A stretch of 64,000 nucleotides of DNA from Welwitschia mirabilis (lineage: Eukaryota > Gnetophyta > Gnetopsida > Welwitschiales): contig JBOZIK010000001.1 in assembly GCA_051453625.1 (NCBI GenBank), positions 157,878,857 through 157,942,856 of the forward strand. Direction: 5' to 3'. The translations under genes and the position numbers were made by a program. Shown one piece after another: positions 32,401-43,839 of the stretch (positions are counted from its first letter, which is position 1; every line of letters starts with the position of its first letter). The notes below the pieces were generated by a model. The model ran no database searches, was not told the origin of the DNA, and saw nothing but the letters and a program-made list of their open reading frames with translations.

Positions 32401-34870
32401 CCCTTGATAATCAAAAAAAATAATGTCCTATTGATAAAATCTTATTTATATCTTTCCCTATTTCAAAAAAGAAAAAAAATACAAGAGTTTATTGCATAGT
32501 GAAATTACCTTACATTTGGCTAGAAAATTTCAATTACATTAAAGACAATTTTTCTTAATAAAGGAAAATCCTCTTAAATATTAAAACTTCTAAATCATGA
32601 TGTTCTTGAAGTAAGCCTCAAGATTCTTAAAATAATATTTTAGTAATTAAACCCTAATAACTCCATCCTCCCATTGAAATACAAGTCCATATTAAGAAAG
32701 TATTGTGTATTACTTTCTCATAAATAATTTGCATAGGTTTTAGAAACCCCACAAATTCAACCATTATGATACAAAACCTCACAAAAGAAAGCCTGCCTCC
32801 TACAATATTTTCACTATCTTAGATGCCTTAAATCTACTAAACTGTACCCTTTTTAAGTTTTCAAAGTTCATAAGGTAGTGGTAAGAACCTCGACTAAGGG
32901 GTAGGAAAACTAATGTAAGGCTTTAACATTATTATTATATCCTTTTAGGTTTTCACAGAATTGGCATCACTAATGAACCTTCATGGCTTAGACCAAAGAT
33001 GACATGTTAATGATGCACTTAGCCTTTGATTTTATTTGATCTACTCTATTCTTTACTAGTTTACTTTGTACTACTCCTATGTGTTATACAAACTCCCAAT
33101 TAGAAAAATATTATTGCAAATTATTTGCAAATGTAAACCTTTTTATAACTACTAAAACTTGATAAAAACTATTAAATCATAGCATGTTGAAAATGCATCA
33201 TTAACCCATTACCATCTTCTTAGACATGGTAGACACTATTATCACCTACAAAAATCTACTCCTATTGAGCATAGTTACATATTATTAATCTATCCTTTGA
33301 AAAAATACTATCATATTACATTTTATTTATAAAATTCATAATTAAAATATAATTTAATCTCAATGTCAGTTTTACAATGAAATTATCATGTGATCTCTAA
33401 AAATGATGGTTTGTGTACTAAAGTATTATCCAATGGTATCATGAAGATGATTGCAAACAAAATAATGATACCACTTTAAGTTAGGTAAGATAGTGATAAT
33501 TAGCATTTAGATGAACAACATTTAGTACCATAAATTTAGCCACATCATTATTAGAGTTATGATGAGATTAAAACATTACAGTGTAAGTAGTTCTATCTTA
33601 GTAAAATATCTTAATAAATATGAAGATTTTGTAAAATTCAAATAATTTATGGCTATGAAATTAAAACATCTTGATAGATAGATCAAAAATCACTTTAATT
33701 AGTTATTTTAGATATTTATTCCCTTTGTCAAAACTTCTTCTATGAAAGGTATCTATTCTATATTTTATTTGCAGATTATTTTATAGAGTATAATTAGACA
33801 TTGCCTATTTTACACAAGAATGATGCACTAAGAAAATTCAAATATTTTAGGTAATAGGATTAAAATAAAGTAAAACATAAAATTACTTAGTGATGTACTA
33901 ATGATAAAATAAAAGATATTGGTTAATAAATATAGGAATTTCTCTTAAAAAAAGATGTATAACTATAAACCATAATTCCTTATTTTCCATGTTAGAATGG
34001 TGTTGGCAAACTTGGAAATAATATTCTTAGGTAAATGACCTAATGTGTTTTTTTTAAATATTACCTTGATGTAAATTAATGGATAGAGAACCTTTGTATC
34101 ATGTAGTTAATTATTAATATGCTTCCCACAAAAAGACTCTAAGGTTATACTCTATTTAGATCATGGCATGTGATAAATCCTGATTTATATATGCTTAAAA
34201 ATTAGGATTATAATAATTGTTATCATAATAATATCATTAATAATTATTTAGAATAGTTTATTGACATGTTTATGGGATATGATAACATGTTGAGTATGTA
34301 ATATATTTATGATATCTTCATCAAGAGGATGAAAGAGTTATGGGACATAGTATTTGATGAGATAGTTATAAATTCATAATAAATGGTTATAATCTACTTA
34401 CTTCAAGATGCATTAGCTAACATGATTTTCTTAAGGGTTTATCATATGAGCAAGAAGATGAGTAAAAATGTTTTAAAGGAAAATAAGATAAAGTAACCAA
34501 TGTTGTACCAACTATAGAAGCAAACGTATACCATTATTGATGTAAAAAAAGAATTGAAACTAAGATTTTACAAGAATAAGTATAGAGTTTTACATTAAGA
34601 ATGGGAATAAACATAATGAAATATGTACTAAAGGTATGTTAAGAATATTTTATGGGAAAAAAATCATAGATTCTTAGTAACAATGTACCATGTATAGTAT
34701 AAGAAGCACTGACTTATTTTGAATGGAGGTAGGTAATGTAAAAGTAGTATCATATGATGTTAAAAATAGAAGCAGTAAAGGTTATTCCACATTTCACATA
34801 TGATTAGGATATAGTGTATTAAATATAAATCTTTTTAGCTAAAACAAGTGATAAGGATACTTTTGTAAAA
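32401..34870. other. Unassigned AT-rich DNA, probably internal sequence of the short-LTR Copia
   Basis: A plus-strand fragment near 34305-34350 (IYDIFIKRMKELWDIVFDEI) resembles the ...A.ELWD.L... block of a Copia UBN2-type gag, but the match is weak. SINE-like text GTAGTGGTAAGAACCTCGA at 32875-32893 lacks a B box. Protease and integrase of the Copia were not found. Confidence 0.35.
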
Positions 34871-34877
34871 ATGTAAG

Positions 34878-35560
34878 GAAAGAATTATTGCTAAAGATTT
34901 TTCACAAGTTGAAGGGGTCAACTATAAAGAAACATTTTATTCCACTACAAGAATAAAAAAATATAATGCCTTATTCCATTTGATAGTGAAAAAAAATTAA
35001 AAACTTTATCAAATTGACATAAAATATAACTTTTCCTATAAAACTCTATTTTACATAATTTACTTGGAAAAGTTAAAGGTTTTGAAGTAAGTTTTAAGAA
35101 TGTATGCAAAATTATTAGATCATTGTATGTATTGAATTAGTTATTCAAATTTTGATACTAATTACTAAGTAACTTTCTATTAGAGAATAATTTTTAAAAC
35201 TCACCTCATGATGTGAAATTTTCTATGAAGATTAACAAAACAAATATTGTGCATGTATGACATTTCATTTGGATGATGTACTACTAATTAGAAAAATTAA
35301 GGATTTGTTTATTAAGATTAAAGGATATTTTAACTCAAGAATTTAATATATTAAATATTAATAAAGGATATACTTATCTTAGCATGAAGATCATACAAGA
35401 AAATGAAATATTTTAGGTATCTTACGAAAAATACTTGGATGAGATACTTAAGATATATTAACTTAAAGACATTAATGATGACATTATTCCACTAAAGTTA
35501 GAACATGTAAAGATCATATGTGGAGATTAATTTCAACTAATTTTGAGGAATTGTTGTAAA
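34878..35560 (+). pseudogene. Copia reverse transcriptase remnant (plus strand)
   Basis: It begins ERIIAKDFSQVEGVNYKETF (the ARLVAKG..Q..G.DY.ETF block of Copia RT) at about 34879, then QIDIKYNF near 35010 (MDVK.AFL). HLDDVLLI at 35264-35290 keeps the two catalytic Asp residues of the YVDD motif. SYEKYLDEIL and KLEHVK near 35420-35510 fit the ..Q..Y....L..F.M..C.....P block. It would make the cDNA. Frameshifts and stops occur throughout. The same protein resumes after an insertion as RNase H at 37120. Confidence 0.75.
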
Positions 35561-35679
35561 AATTTATAATAGTTAACTAACACTAGACTAGAAATTTAGA
35601 TGATAGTTATTAACTTGCAAAATTTAACATTCCAATAAAGCATATTTGATTAATTTAGTATAGGTGAAGATACTAAAAT

Positions 35680-37080
35680 AACAATTTTATCATAAAATTG
35701 TTTCCTTGACCATTTATACATGATTTTTGAAATTATGAAAATTTCCATAACATTTTCATGTTAGTTGATACCTTTTAAAAGACATGCTACAAAATGAAGA
35801 AAATCCATTAGAAAACATTAGTGCCATCATCCATGTCACTGGTGCCATTAGTCTTTTGGAGTAGAATTGTCTAAATCTATGTTTTGAAATTTTCATGAAA
35901 AATGCATCATATTTCACTTATGATCTTAGTCACACATTACATTAAAAATAATCATCAACTTTAATAACACATGACAAAAGTAAAAAGTAACACATGATAA
36001 TAACATGTGATAGTGACAAGTATGATGATATGAAGGACACATGCTAATAGTGTTCAGTGGCAATAATATCATCATACAAAGGCCATGTCATCACTAGTTT
36101 TAATATGAAAAAGAAAAAAAATCTTCTTAAAAGCTACATGACAAAAATTGTAACCTCACAAAATGTAATTACCTAATAGTGTAACCTTCCTAATTGTAAC
36201 TTTCACCAACCACTATAAGCCAAAGGTTCTTAATCCTTTACTTATCTATAAAAGGGTATTAAAACCTCATTGTAAAACATATTTAGCTAGTAAACATACT
36301 AGGAATACTTAAAGTATTAGATTAACATGGCTTTCTACATACCTTCTTTGGGAGTAGACTTGTCCCAAGGCTAATTCGAGGAGTATATATTATCTTCATC
36401 TTCCTCCTTTGATGTAATGTATTTTCTTAATTTAATACAAGAATAATTTGTTCATTATTTGATTTCTAGTGAAAGTTAACATGCACTTTTAATCCTTAGG
36501 TGAGATAATTTCTTATTTTAATATAAAATTAGTTGTTCATTCTTTGATTTCTAGTGCATGATACTTTAATCTTTAGTTATACTATATTATCAAGCTTTAT
36601 TATTACTAAATGAATTCTATAAAATTAGGTTATTCATTATAGTTGCTATTATATTATAGATCTTAAGTATAATTTTCCTTGCTCTCCATGTTTATGAAGG
36701 GCTATAAATGATCAAAGTAACTATTGAATTCACCAACACTCATGTGGTGAATGCAATTATGTCATCACATCCTAAGCTATCATAGCTTGATAATTTAAGC
36801 TTACATTTTAGAACAATTACAAGATATCATTGAAGTAAAGGAGTGCTATTAGATGAGTTTTGATAGACCTTTGAAGCTTCTTCATTCTCTACATTAGTAT
36901 CCAAAGTTCATCTCAATCTTAAACTCTAGATTTTCATTTATTTTAATTTTATTGTAGGATTGTAAATATTATGTTACTTTTGTTAAGTTTATCTTTCTTA
37001 TCCATGTAGGAGAATAATACTAAGTGCTTACCTAGTTCTTATTAATGTTCATCTTATACTATAATGAATATGTTTTGATG
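35680..37080. mobile_element. LTR-like insertion splitting Copia RT from RNase H
   Basis: About 1.4 kb of non-coding sequence between the RT thumb and RNase H of the same Copia. It contains a good TATA box (CTATCTATAAAAGGGTA near 36223-36239) and two copies of TTGTTCATT.TTTGATTTCTAGTG about 90 bp apart (near 36448 and 36532). This fits a solo LTR or a non-autonomous LTR element. Exact ends and target duplication were not found. Confidence 0.45.
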
Positions 37081-37119
37081 AACAATAGTGAATCTTCTTT
37101 TATAGTTCTTAATAGAATC

Positions 37120-37680
37120 AAGTGAGTACCATATGAAAACTATTCTATATGTTCTTTAGTATCTTAAGAAGATAAGAGATTTTAGCTTCACCCTCTAATA
37201 TCTTAATAATTAGCTTATTACCTATGTTAACTCTACTTTAGGTAGTAATTTAGTTTCAAATAAATTTAAAACTAGTTACATGATCTATTTGAGAAAGTTT
37301 ATCATTTCATGGGTAATTGTGAAGCAGAATTATGTTTTAAGATCTATCATAAAAGTTAAGTACTATGCTTTAAGTGAAGCTATAAAGAAATTCCTTAGTA
37401 TTCAAGATCTAGTTACAACATTAGGAATTTATTTATAGAAATCTATTATATTTTCTAATACTAAGGCCACCATACAAGTCATGAAGAATATTTTTAATAG
37501 TAGCAAAACTAAGAATCCTAAAATACATCTTTTTACTCTATGAAATGACCATTCCGCTAGAAGATTTAACATCTTCTATATTAAGTTTACATCAAATATT
37601 ACTGATTTGTTCATGAAACTATTGATTGTAAGAAACTTAATAAATTTGTTTCACTATTAAGTTCTACCCCTCATTATTTT
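37120..37680 (+). pseudogene. Copia RNase H remnant (plus strand)
   Basis: One long, little-damaged stretch reads YLKKIRDFSFTL, NSTLGSNLVSNKFKTSYMIY, VKYYALSEAIKKFLSIQDLV, FSNTKATIQVMKN and SKTKNPKIHLFTL, ending near ITDLFMKLL. These are the Copia RNase H blocks (YL.GT.D..L, D.D.....SR.S..GY....G...SW.S.KQ..V..S..EAEY.AL..A..E..W, DN..AI.....P..H.RTKHI). The Asp/Glu catalytic set is damaged (EAEY reads KVKYY). A polypurine tract (37681-37692) and the 3' LTR follow directly. Confidence 0.85.
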
Positions 37681-37692
37681 AGAAGGAGGAAA
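37681..37692 (+). other. Polypurine tract
   Basis: AGAAGGAGGAAA immediately precedes the 3' LTR of the short-LTR Copia. Confidence 0.7.
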
Positions 37693-37829
37693 TGTTGTTA
37701 CCATTAACAAATAATAATAGTAATTTTCATAGATAATGTAGTGAAAAAACTTATGCTTGTAACTCTTCAAATTTTATGCATGTATGTTGTACATCTATTA
37801 CTTTGTTATTAATTCTTTTTCCCCTTACA
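37693..37829 (+). repeat. Short LTR (137 bp), 3' copy
   Basis: It starts TGTTGTTACC after the polypurine tract and ends CCCCTTACA. It aligns to 13351-13491. Immediately after it, Gypsy integrase coding sequence resumes. Confidence 0.7.
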
Positions 37830-38128
37830 AAATATATTAGATGAAAAGATAAAATTAGAATTATTGCAAAAAGAGAACACTCAAGAGAAAATGAAGGCCT
37901 ATCATAAGAGAACAATCAAACCCAAACATTTTGAAGTAGGTTAATATGTTATCATGCTTAATTATTAATACAATCATTATACTTAGAAGTTTGCTATTAA
38001 ATAATTAGGATCTTTTAAAGTAGTAAAAGTTTATAATGATGGTGCTACTAAAATATATTATTCACGTTCTAATAAAACTTGCATTTTAAATGGAAATAGG
38101 TTAAAAATTTATAATAAATAAGTATCTA
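37830..38128 (+). pseudogene. Gypsy integrase C-terminus, continuation of the gene broken at 13350
   Basis: The frame reads LDEKIKLELLQKENTQEK, MKAYHKRTIKPKHFEVG, then LGSFKVVKVYNDGATKI and LNGNRLKIYNK. This is the C-terminal part of a plant Gypsy integrase without chromodomain (LDE.R..A......, K...HD..I..K.F..GD.VL.., W.GP..V..V...G...., VNG.RLK.Y). The N-terminal half at 13150-13350 stops exactly where this part should begin: the left side ends in E-L-N and the right side starts Q-N-I-L-D-E-K, the usual L-N-Q-L-D-E-K. The two halves are 24.5 kb apart because of the nested Copia. Stops are present at several Gln and Trp codons. Confidence 0.75.
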
Positions 38129-39515
38129 TTTTAGGATGTCTTAAAAACCCAAATAGATTAAAAAAATAATTCCTGTTCTTCAACATTAGATTTAATAACT
38201 TCTGGAAATAAATCTAATATCCATTAAAAAAGGAAATGTAAGTGTAAAAAAGGTGTAACAAGGCATATCATAGAGTCTCCTATATTATTTACATAATTAC
38301 CACAAAAAAAAATCTTACAAGATGATTTATTTTAAAGATATAATCATTCTCCTTATTTTCTTTGAAATGTTTAAGAAAATACATTAGGCTAAACATTCTC
38401 AAGAGGTACCTTTAGTAGTGTAGCTCTTCTTGTAGTTAACTCAACCATAAGAAAAGTTGACTATTGTATGAAGAGCCTTGTTTATTAATAATATGAATAA
38501 TAATCTACATTCTAAAGTAGGCTCTTAATGGTTTTTCTAAGCCATAAATTCAAGTCTATCAAGGGTAAAGATTATTTCAAGATCCTATCCTTTGGTACCG
38601 GAGCAATGGAAAATTAAGAGAAGCCTAATTAAATAAGTGTTTTTAAAGATATTTTATATCTAAAAGATAGGATAATTTTAAATCATATCTTGAAGCCTTT
38701 GATCATAACATGATTCTATTTTCAATGAATATTTACAAAGTATAAATCAATAATTAATTATTATATATTTTTATTACTCTTAAAATAATCAAAGAGTTTT
38801 AAGATTCAACATAAATGTTGAAAACAACATAATAACTTAATTTAAAAATAATAATTTATTATTACTCTTCGAATATAATAATTATTTAAAACATGTTAAA
38901 ATAGGAAATATTTTAATAACAAATAATAGAAAAAGAAAGAAATAACCAATAAAGTCAAGTGAACTTAGAGTAAAGCAAAATAAGTAGACTTAAGTAAGGA
39001 AATAATGAAAGCTAGCTCTTTATTTTTCTTTCTTATTATTCCTAGAAATGGATGAAGAACATTGAATGTGAGGATTAACCCTCTCATCATTCAACTTAAG
39101 AGGCCTCATTATTTTGGTTAGCTATTTTACTTTAGTATAATGTTACTTATAGTAAAAAAAGTAATGATTAGGCTTATAAGTAAATACTACTTAATTTGAT
39201 CAAGTTTTAACTACATAGCAACTAATCTTAGATCAAGTCTACCTGTCGAAGTTTTCAATTAATGTTTCCTAAGTACTTAGCTATTTTAATAAGTTTCTCA
39301 TTGGATCTGTCCTCTTTATTTATAATTTTTCTTTTAGAATCCTTGCATCTGAAATGAAAGTATTTCCAAATCAACTTATCTAGTTTTTAAAAGACTCTAG
39401 GATGAGTTATGGATTTTGTCTTACTTTATTAATGAGTTAGCTTTGATAACACAACTTTGATAGAATTGTTTACCTTAGATTTTTACATTTTATAATCCTT
39501 AGTCTTATTAAACTA
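38129..39515 (+). other. Post-integrase region with a second primer-site-like signal; no gene
   Basis: AT-rich and without recognised coding content. It contains TTGGTACCGGAGCAATGG at 38592-38609. It should include the 3' non-coding part of the large Gypsy and another LTR remnant. Confidence 0.4.
38592..38609 (+). other. Primer-binding-site-like sequence, tRNA-iMet type
   Basis: TTGGTACCGGAGCAATGG is a close match to TTGGTATCAGAGCAATGG. It suggests that an LTR ends at about 38590 and that a further plus-strand element began here, but no gag follows that I can recognise. Confidence 0.5.
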
Positions 39516-40179
39516 NNNNNNNNNNNNNNNNNNNNNNNNNNNNNNNNNNNNNNNNNNNNNNNNNNNNNNNNNNNNNNNNNNNNNNNNNNNNNNNNNNNNN
39601 NNNNNNNNNNNNNNNNNNNNNNNNNNNNNNNNNNNNNNNNNNNNNNNNNNNNNNNNNNNNNNNNNNNNNNNNNNNNNNNNNNNNNNNNNNNNNNNNNNNN
39701 NNNNNNNNNNNNNNNNNNNNNNNNNNNNNNNNNNNNNNNNNNNNNNNNNNNNNNNNNNNNNNNNNNNNNNNNNNNNNNNNNNNNNNNNNNNNNNNNNNNN
39801 NNNNNNNNNNNNNNNNNNNNNNNNNNNNNNNNNNNNNNNNNNNNNNNNNNNNNNNNNNNNNNNNNNNNNNNNNNNNNNNNNNNNNNNNNNNNNNNNNNNN
39901 NNNNNNNNNNNNNNNNNNNNNNNNNNNNNNNNNNNNNNNNNNNNNNNNNNNNNNNNNNNNNNNNNNNNNNNNNNNNNNNNNNNNNNNNNNNNNNNNNNNN
40001 NNNNNNNNNNNNNNNNNNNNNNNNNNNNNNNNNNNNNNNNNNNNNNNNNNNNNNNNNNNNNNNNNNNNNNNNNNNNNNNNNNNNNNNNNNNNNNNNNNNN
40101 NNNNNNNNNNNNNNNNNNNNNNNNNNNNNNNNNNNNNNNNNNNNNNNNNNNNNNNNNNNNNNNNNNNNNNNNNNNNNNN
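39516..40179. other. Assembly gap (664 N)
   Basis: A run of N just upstream of the 40209 Copia element. Confidence 0.98.
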
Positions 40180-40208
40180 GGATAATTCAAGCTACCTAAA
40201 GTTCATGA

Positions 40209-41752
40209 TGTTGAGTTATTATTTATCAATTTGATGTCAAAATAAAATTTTTTTTATTTAGCAAAACATGTTGTATATTGTGTAGAAAATATTATTTATT
40301 ATAGGTCCAAAGCTAAAATAATTTATCATAATTTAAACTTGAACTTATCTTTTTATATTCTTTAAGAATTTAATGGGATTCTCAAGTGGTCGACCATACC
40401 TAAAGCTTACATAGAAATGAACTAATTTTAAAGGAGTCAACCAGACACATGAGGGGTTGACCCAACCTGTGCATCTAATACTTCATAGCCAATCATCAAG
40501 GTGTCTATCAGATTTCTAAGGGGTTAATTAGACTTGAGTATAAAATTTTCACAGTAAATTGTCAAGGGATTAACTAGATTTCTAAGGATTCAACTAGATC
40601 TAAAGTGGTGTTCACCCTTTATTAGTAAGGGATTGACTAGACTTTTATGGAGTCAATCAGAATCAGAGAAAAAAATAGAGTTTCAACTTTTTTTGAACAA
40701 GGAGGTGATTGGATGAATATGTAGGAAATCAAACAAGTAATCGATTGGACCTTGAGGAGTCAATCAGACATGGAGCCATAAGAAATAAGGGTTGATCAGA
40801 TGAATATGAAGGTGACCAACTTTAGTGATAAAACTAGATGGGGTTAACTAGATTTTTTGAGGGGTTGATTGATTATGATAGAAATGGGATTTTTCTAACC
40901 ATTATGGACTCATTTTTATCTATTGAAAGGTCTTTTTCACTTGTAAAAACCTAAAATACCTTGACTATATATTGCCAAGAGTAAAAATCGACAGAACACT
41001 TTTTGGGACCTTTACAAAATTATTTTTTGTACTCATTAGCATCTTTTCTACTTGAACAAAGATGAAACAAAAGCTGTTGTTATCNNNNNNNNNNNNNNNN
41101 NNNNNNNNNNNNNNNNNNNNNNNNNNNNNNNNNNNNNNNNNNNNNNNNNNNNNNNNNNNNNNNNNNNNNNNNNNNNNNNNNNNNTACCTTGACTATATAT
41201 TGCCAAGAGTAAAAATCGACAGAACACTTTTTGGAACCTTTACAAAATTATTTTTTGTACTCATTAGCATCTTTTATACTTGAACAAAGATGAAACAAAA
41301 GCTGTTGTTATCATTATATACTTGATTAAGTTAGTTGAACTGTACGCTTGTGGATTGTACCATCTTCTCAAGTAGTATAGCACTAAAATTATTGAGCTAG
41401 AGATTAGATGAAACCTATGCATTGTAGCATACCATTATTACCGCTTCGTATTCTTACTGAAGATTGAGACCAAGTCTCAGAAAAATCTAATTTTAAAGGT
41501 TATAAGTAATCCTAGAATACTTGGAAAGAGATTAATGAAGATTTGAATTATGCTTGAATAGAAGCTGATCATCGAGAGTGGATACGAGGTTTCCTAAACC
41601 ATTATAAATCTTGTGTGCTTTCTTATTGATATTTCTATGATTTCTGTTCTTTATTTTTTTAGAATTGATTTAGTTTTATTTGCATAAGTTTTTAGTATTC
41701 AATTAAGTTTTAAATCCTATTCATCCATCACCTATAGATTCTTAATCCTACA
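40209..41752 (+). repeat. 5' LTR of the SIRE-like Copia
   Basis: It starts TGTTGAGTTATTATTTATCA and ends AATCCTACA. It matches 48616-49854 along its length, including GTTGTAT.GT.TGTAGAAAATATTA, many TCGACC/TCAACCAGA motifs and CTATTCA(C/T)CC. It contains a 100-N gap (41085-41184) whose two 128-bp edges are duplicates, so its true length is about 1.3 kb. Confidence 0.9.
41085..41184. other. Assembly gap (100 N) inside the LTR, with duplicated edges
   Basis: 40957-41084 and 41185-41312 are the same 128 bp with two differences. The 3' LTR has this segment once (from about 49256), so the second copy here is an assembly artefact or a small repeat. Confidence 0.95.
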
Positions 41753-41770
41753 TTTAGAATTAGAGCTTGG
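41753..41770 (+). other. Decayed primer binding site, tRNA-iMet type
   Basis: TTTAGAATTAGAGCTTGG follows the LTR end and corresponds to TTGGTATCAGAGCTTGG after transitions. Confidence 0.65.
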
Positions 41771-41817
41771 TAGAGTCTGTGTTAGATCCTAATAGGTCTA
41801 GACTCTAGAACCTAAAA

Positions 41818-43505
41818 ATGAGTAACCCTTTAAATGGATTTTTTACTAGTTATCCACCCATGTTTGATGGGTCTAACTATGCATATTAGAAAGCTCATAT
41901 GAGAANNNNNNNNNNNNNNNNNNNNNNNNNNNNNNNNNNNNNNNNNNNNNNNNNNNNNNNNNNNNNNNNNNNNNNNNNNNNNNNNNNNNNNNNNNNNNNN
42001 NNNNNNNNNNNNNNNNNNNNNNNNNNNNNNNNNNNNNNNNNNNNNNNNNNNNNNNNNNNNNNNNNNNNNNNNNNNNNNNNNNNNNNNNNNNNNNNNNNNN
42101 NNNNNNNNNNNNNNNNNNNNNNNNNNNNNNNNNNNNNNNNNNNNNNNNNNNNNNNNNNNNNNNNNNNNNNNNNNNNNNNNNNNNNNNNNNNNNNNNNNNN
42201 NNNNNNNNNNNNNNNNNNNNNNNNNNNNNNNNNNNNNNNNNNNNNNNNNNNNNNNNNNNNNNNNNNNNNNNNNNNNNNNNNNNNNNNNNNNNNNNNNNNN
42301 NNNNNNNNNNNNNNNNNNNNNNNAATCTTACTTAGATTCCTAGACACAAACATTAAAGAGGTTAGTTATAATGGTTATACTATGCCCACTATGAGTAAAA
42401 CTGAAGCCCATGAAAATACCATTATAAGAGCAAAAACTAGAGACCAATGAATTCTCATTGATATATTCAAAGCTAGCACAAACATTTGTGCTCTTAATGT
42501 GATTTTTTATGCAAATGAGTTCAAATGAACTATAAGTTGTGAACATGTAAAAAAAGCTTGGAACATACTAGAAATTGCACATAAAGGGACATTTACTATT
42601 AAGAAAGCCAAACTCCAAATGCTTATTTCCAAATTTGAAGATATTTATATGGATGAAAAAGAGACTTTACAAGAATCCTTTGCCAAACTTATCATAAATT
42701 CCATGGCAAGTTTAAGTGAAAGACTGAATGAGGCAAAGGTGATTTGAAAAGTGCTAAGATTCCTTCCAAAAATATTTGAGCTAAAAGTCACCACAATCAA
42801 AGAAAGTAAGAACATAGAAATTATGACACTTGAAGAATAAGGTAATTCACAAACTTATGAATTGAAATTTTCTAAATATATAAAGAAAGGTATTACTTTG
42901 AAATGTGTGCAAGAAGAATATAGGTCAAAAAAATCAAATGAATATGTTAGTGATGATGAAATTGCTCTACTAGCAAGAAGAGTTAAGAAATTATTACATA
43001 AAAGAAGGGAATAAGATGAGCCAAGTAGAGAAACAAAAATAGGCTACTCAAAGTTCAGAAAAGATCAAGAGAAAGGGAAAGATATCAAATGTAATGCATG
43101 CAAAGGCTATGAACATTTTACAAGTGAGTGTCTAAACAATAAGAGAGAATAAGAAAAGTCAAAGACATCTTCATTCATTACTACATGAGACAATGTAGAT
43201 GAATATGATGATAGTAGTTATAGCCAAGATTCAGATGGAGATTGAAAGCTTTCTTTTATGGTAATTATGCCTCGATTACAGAGCCTACCTAGCTCATTTA
43301 AACCTGACGATTTGAATTTCATGGAAGAAGACTAGAATAAGATTGAAGATACCTATCAAGAACTATACCTGGAGTATGAAAAATTGGTAAAGTGAATCAA
43401 TGATCTGAATAAGATTATGAAAACACTCACCAAAGAAAAGGAGGAATTAGAAATAAAATACAAGATGGCCAAATTTAAAAATTTTGAACTTGTACTAAAT
43501 GTTTA
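41818..43505 (+). pseudogene. SIRE-like Copia gag
   Basis: It begins MSNPLNGFFTSYPPMFDGSN then YAY*KAHMR, the same N-terminus as the minus-strand gag at 20076, with the conserved Trp changed to a stop. After a 418-N gap it continues LDTNIKEVSYNG, KAWNILEIAHKGT, KLQMLISKFEDIYM and VLRFLPKIFELKVTTI, the UBN2 capsid domain. An intact CCHC knuckle CNACKGYEHFTSEC lies at 43090-43131. A Lys/Glu-rich coiled coil (YQELYLEYEKLVK, LNKIMKTLTKEKEELE) ends it near 43505. Gag would build the particle and bind RNA. About eight premature stops are visible, mostly TAG/TAA/TGA at Trp, Gln and Arg positions, and few frameshifts, so it is younger than the surrounding Gypsy. Confidence 0.9.
41906..42323. other. 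Assembly gap (418 N) in gag
   Basis: It falls between the gag start and the UBN2 domain. The size fits the missing part of gag roughly. Confidence 0.98.
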
Positions 43506-43839
43506 ACTAAATTGAAATAGATTCTTTGAATATGGGAACTAGCTCATTATAAGATAGGTATTATTTTCATTTCTAAAGGACTATAAAATCAGCAAAATTA
43601 GGTAACTTCGTAAATTAAGTTTATTTCTAAAGTTACATGTTATTTTTATGGTAAGTTAGGTTATTTCAAGTTATTTTGTAATGCTAGAAAATTGATGTTA
43701 TTCTTAAATTCAGTTAGTACCTTTCCATTTAAATTTATTCTAAGAGGAGTGTTCCATATTAGTCCAAAAGAACTAAGTGGATAAAAGCTAACAATTTGAA
43801 AAATGTTTTAATTCAAACAACTTCCATAGTTTCAAATAG

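Noticed and set aside
32875-32940. SINE head (GTAGTGGTAAGAACCTCGA)
   Set aside because: The A-box-like text is good, but no B box or tail follows.
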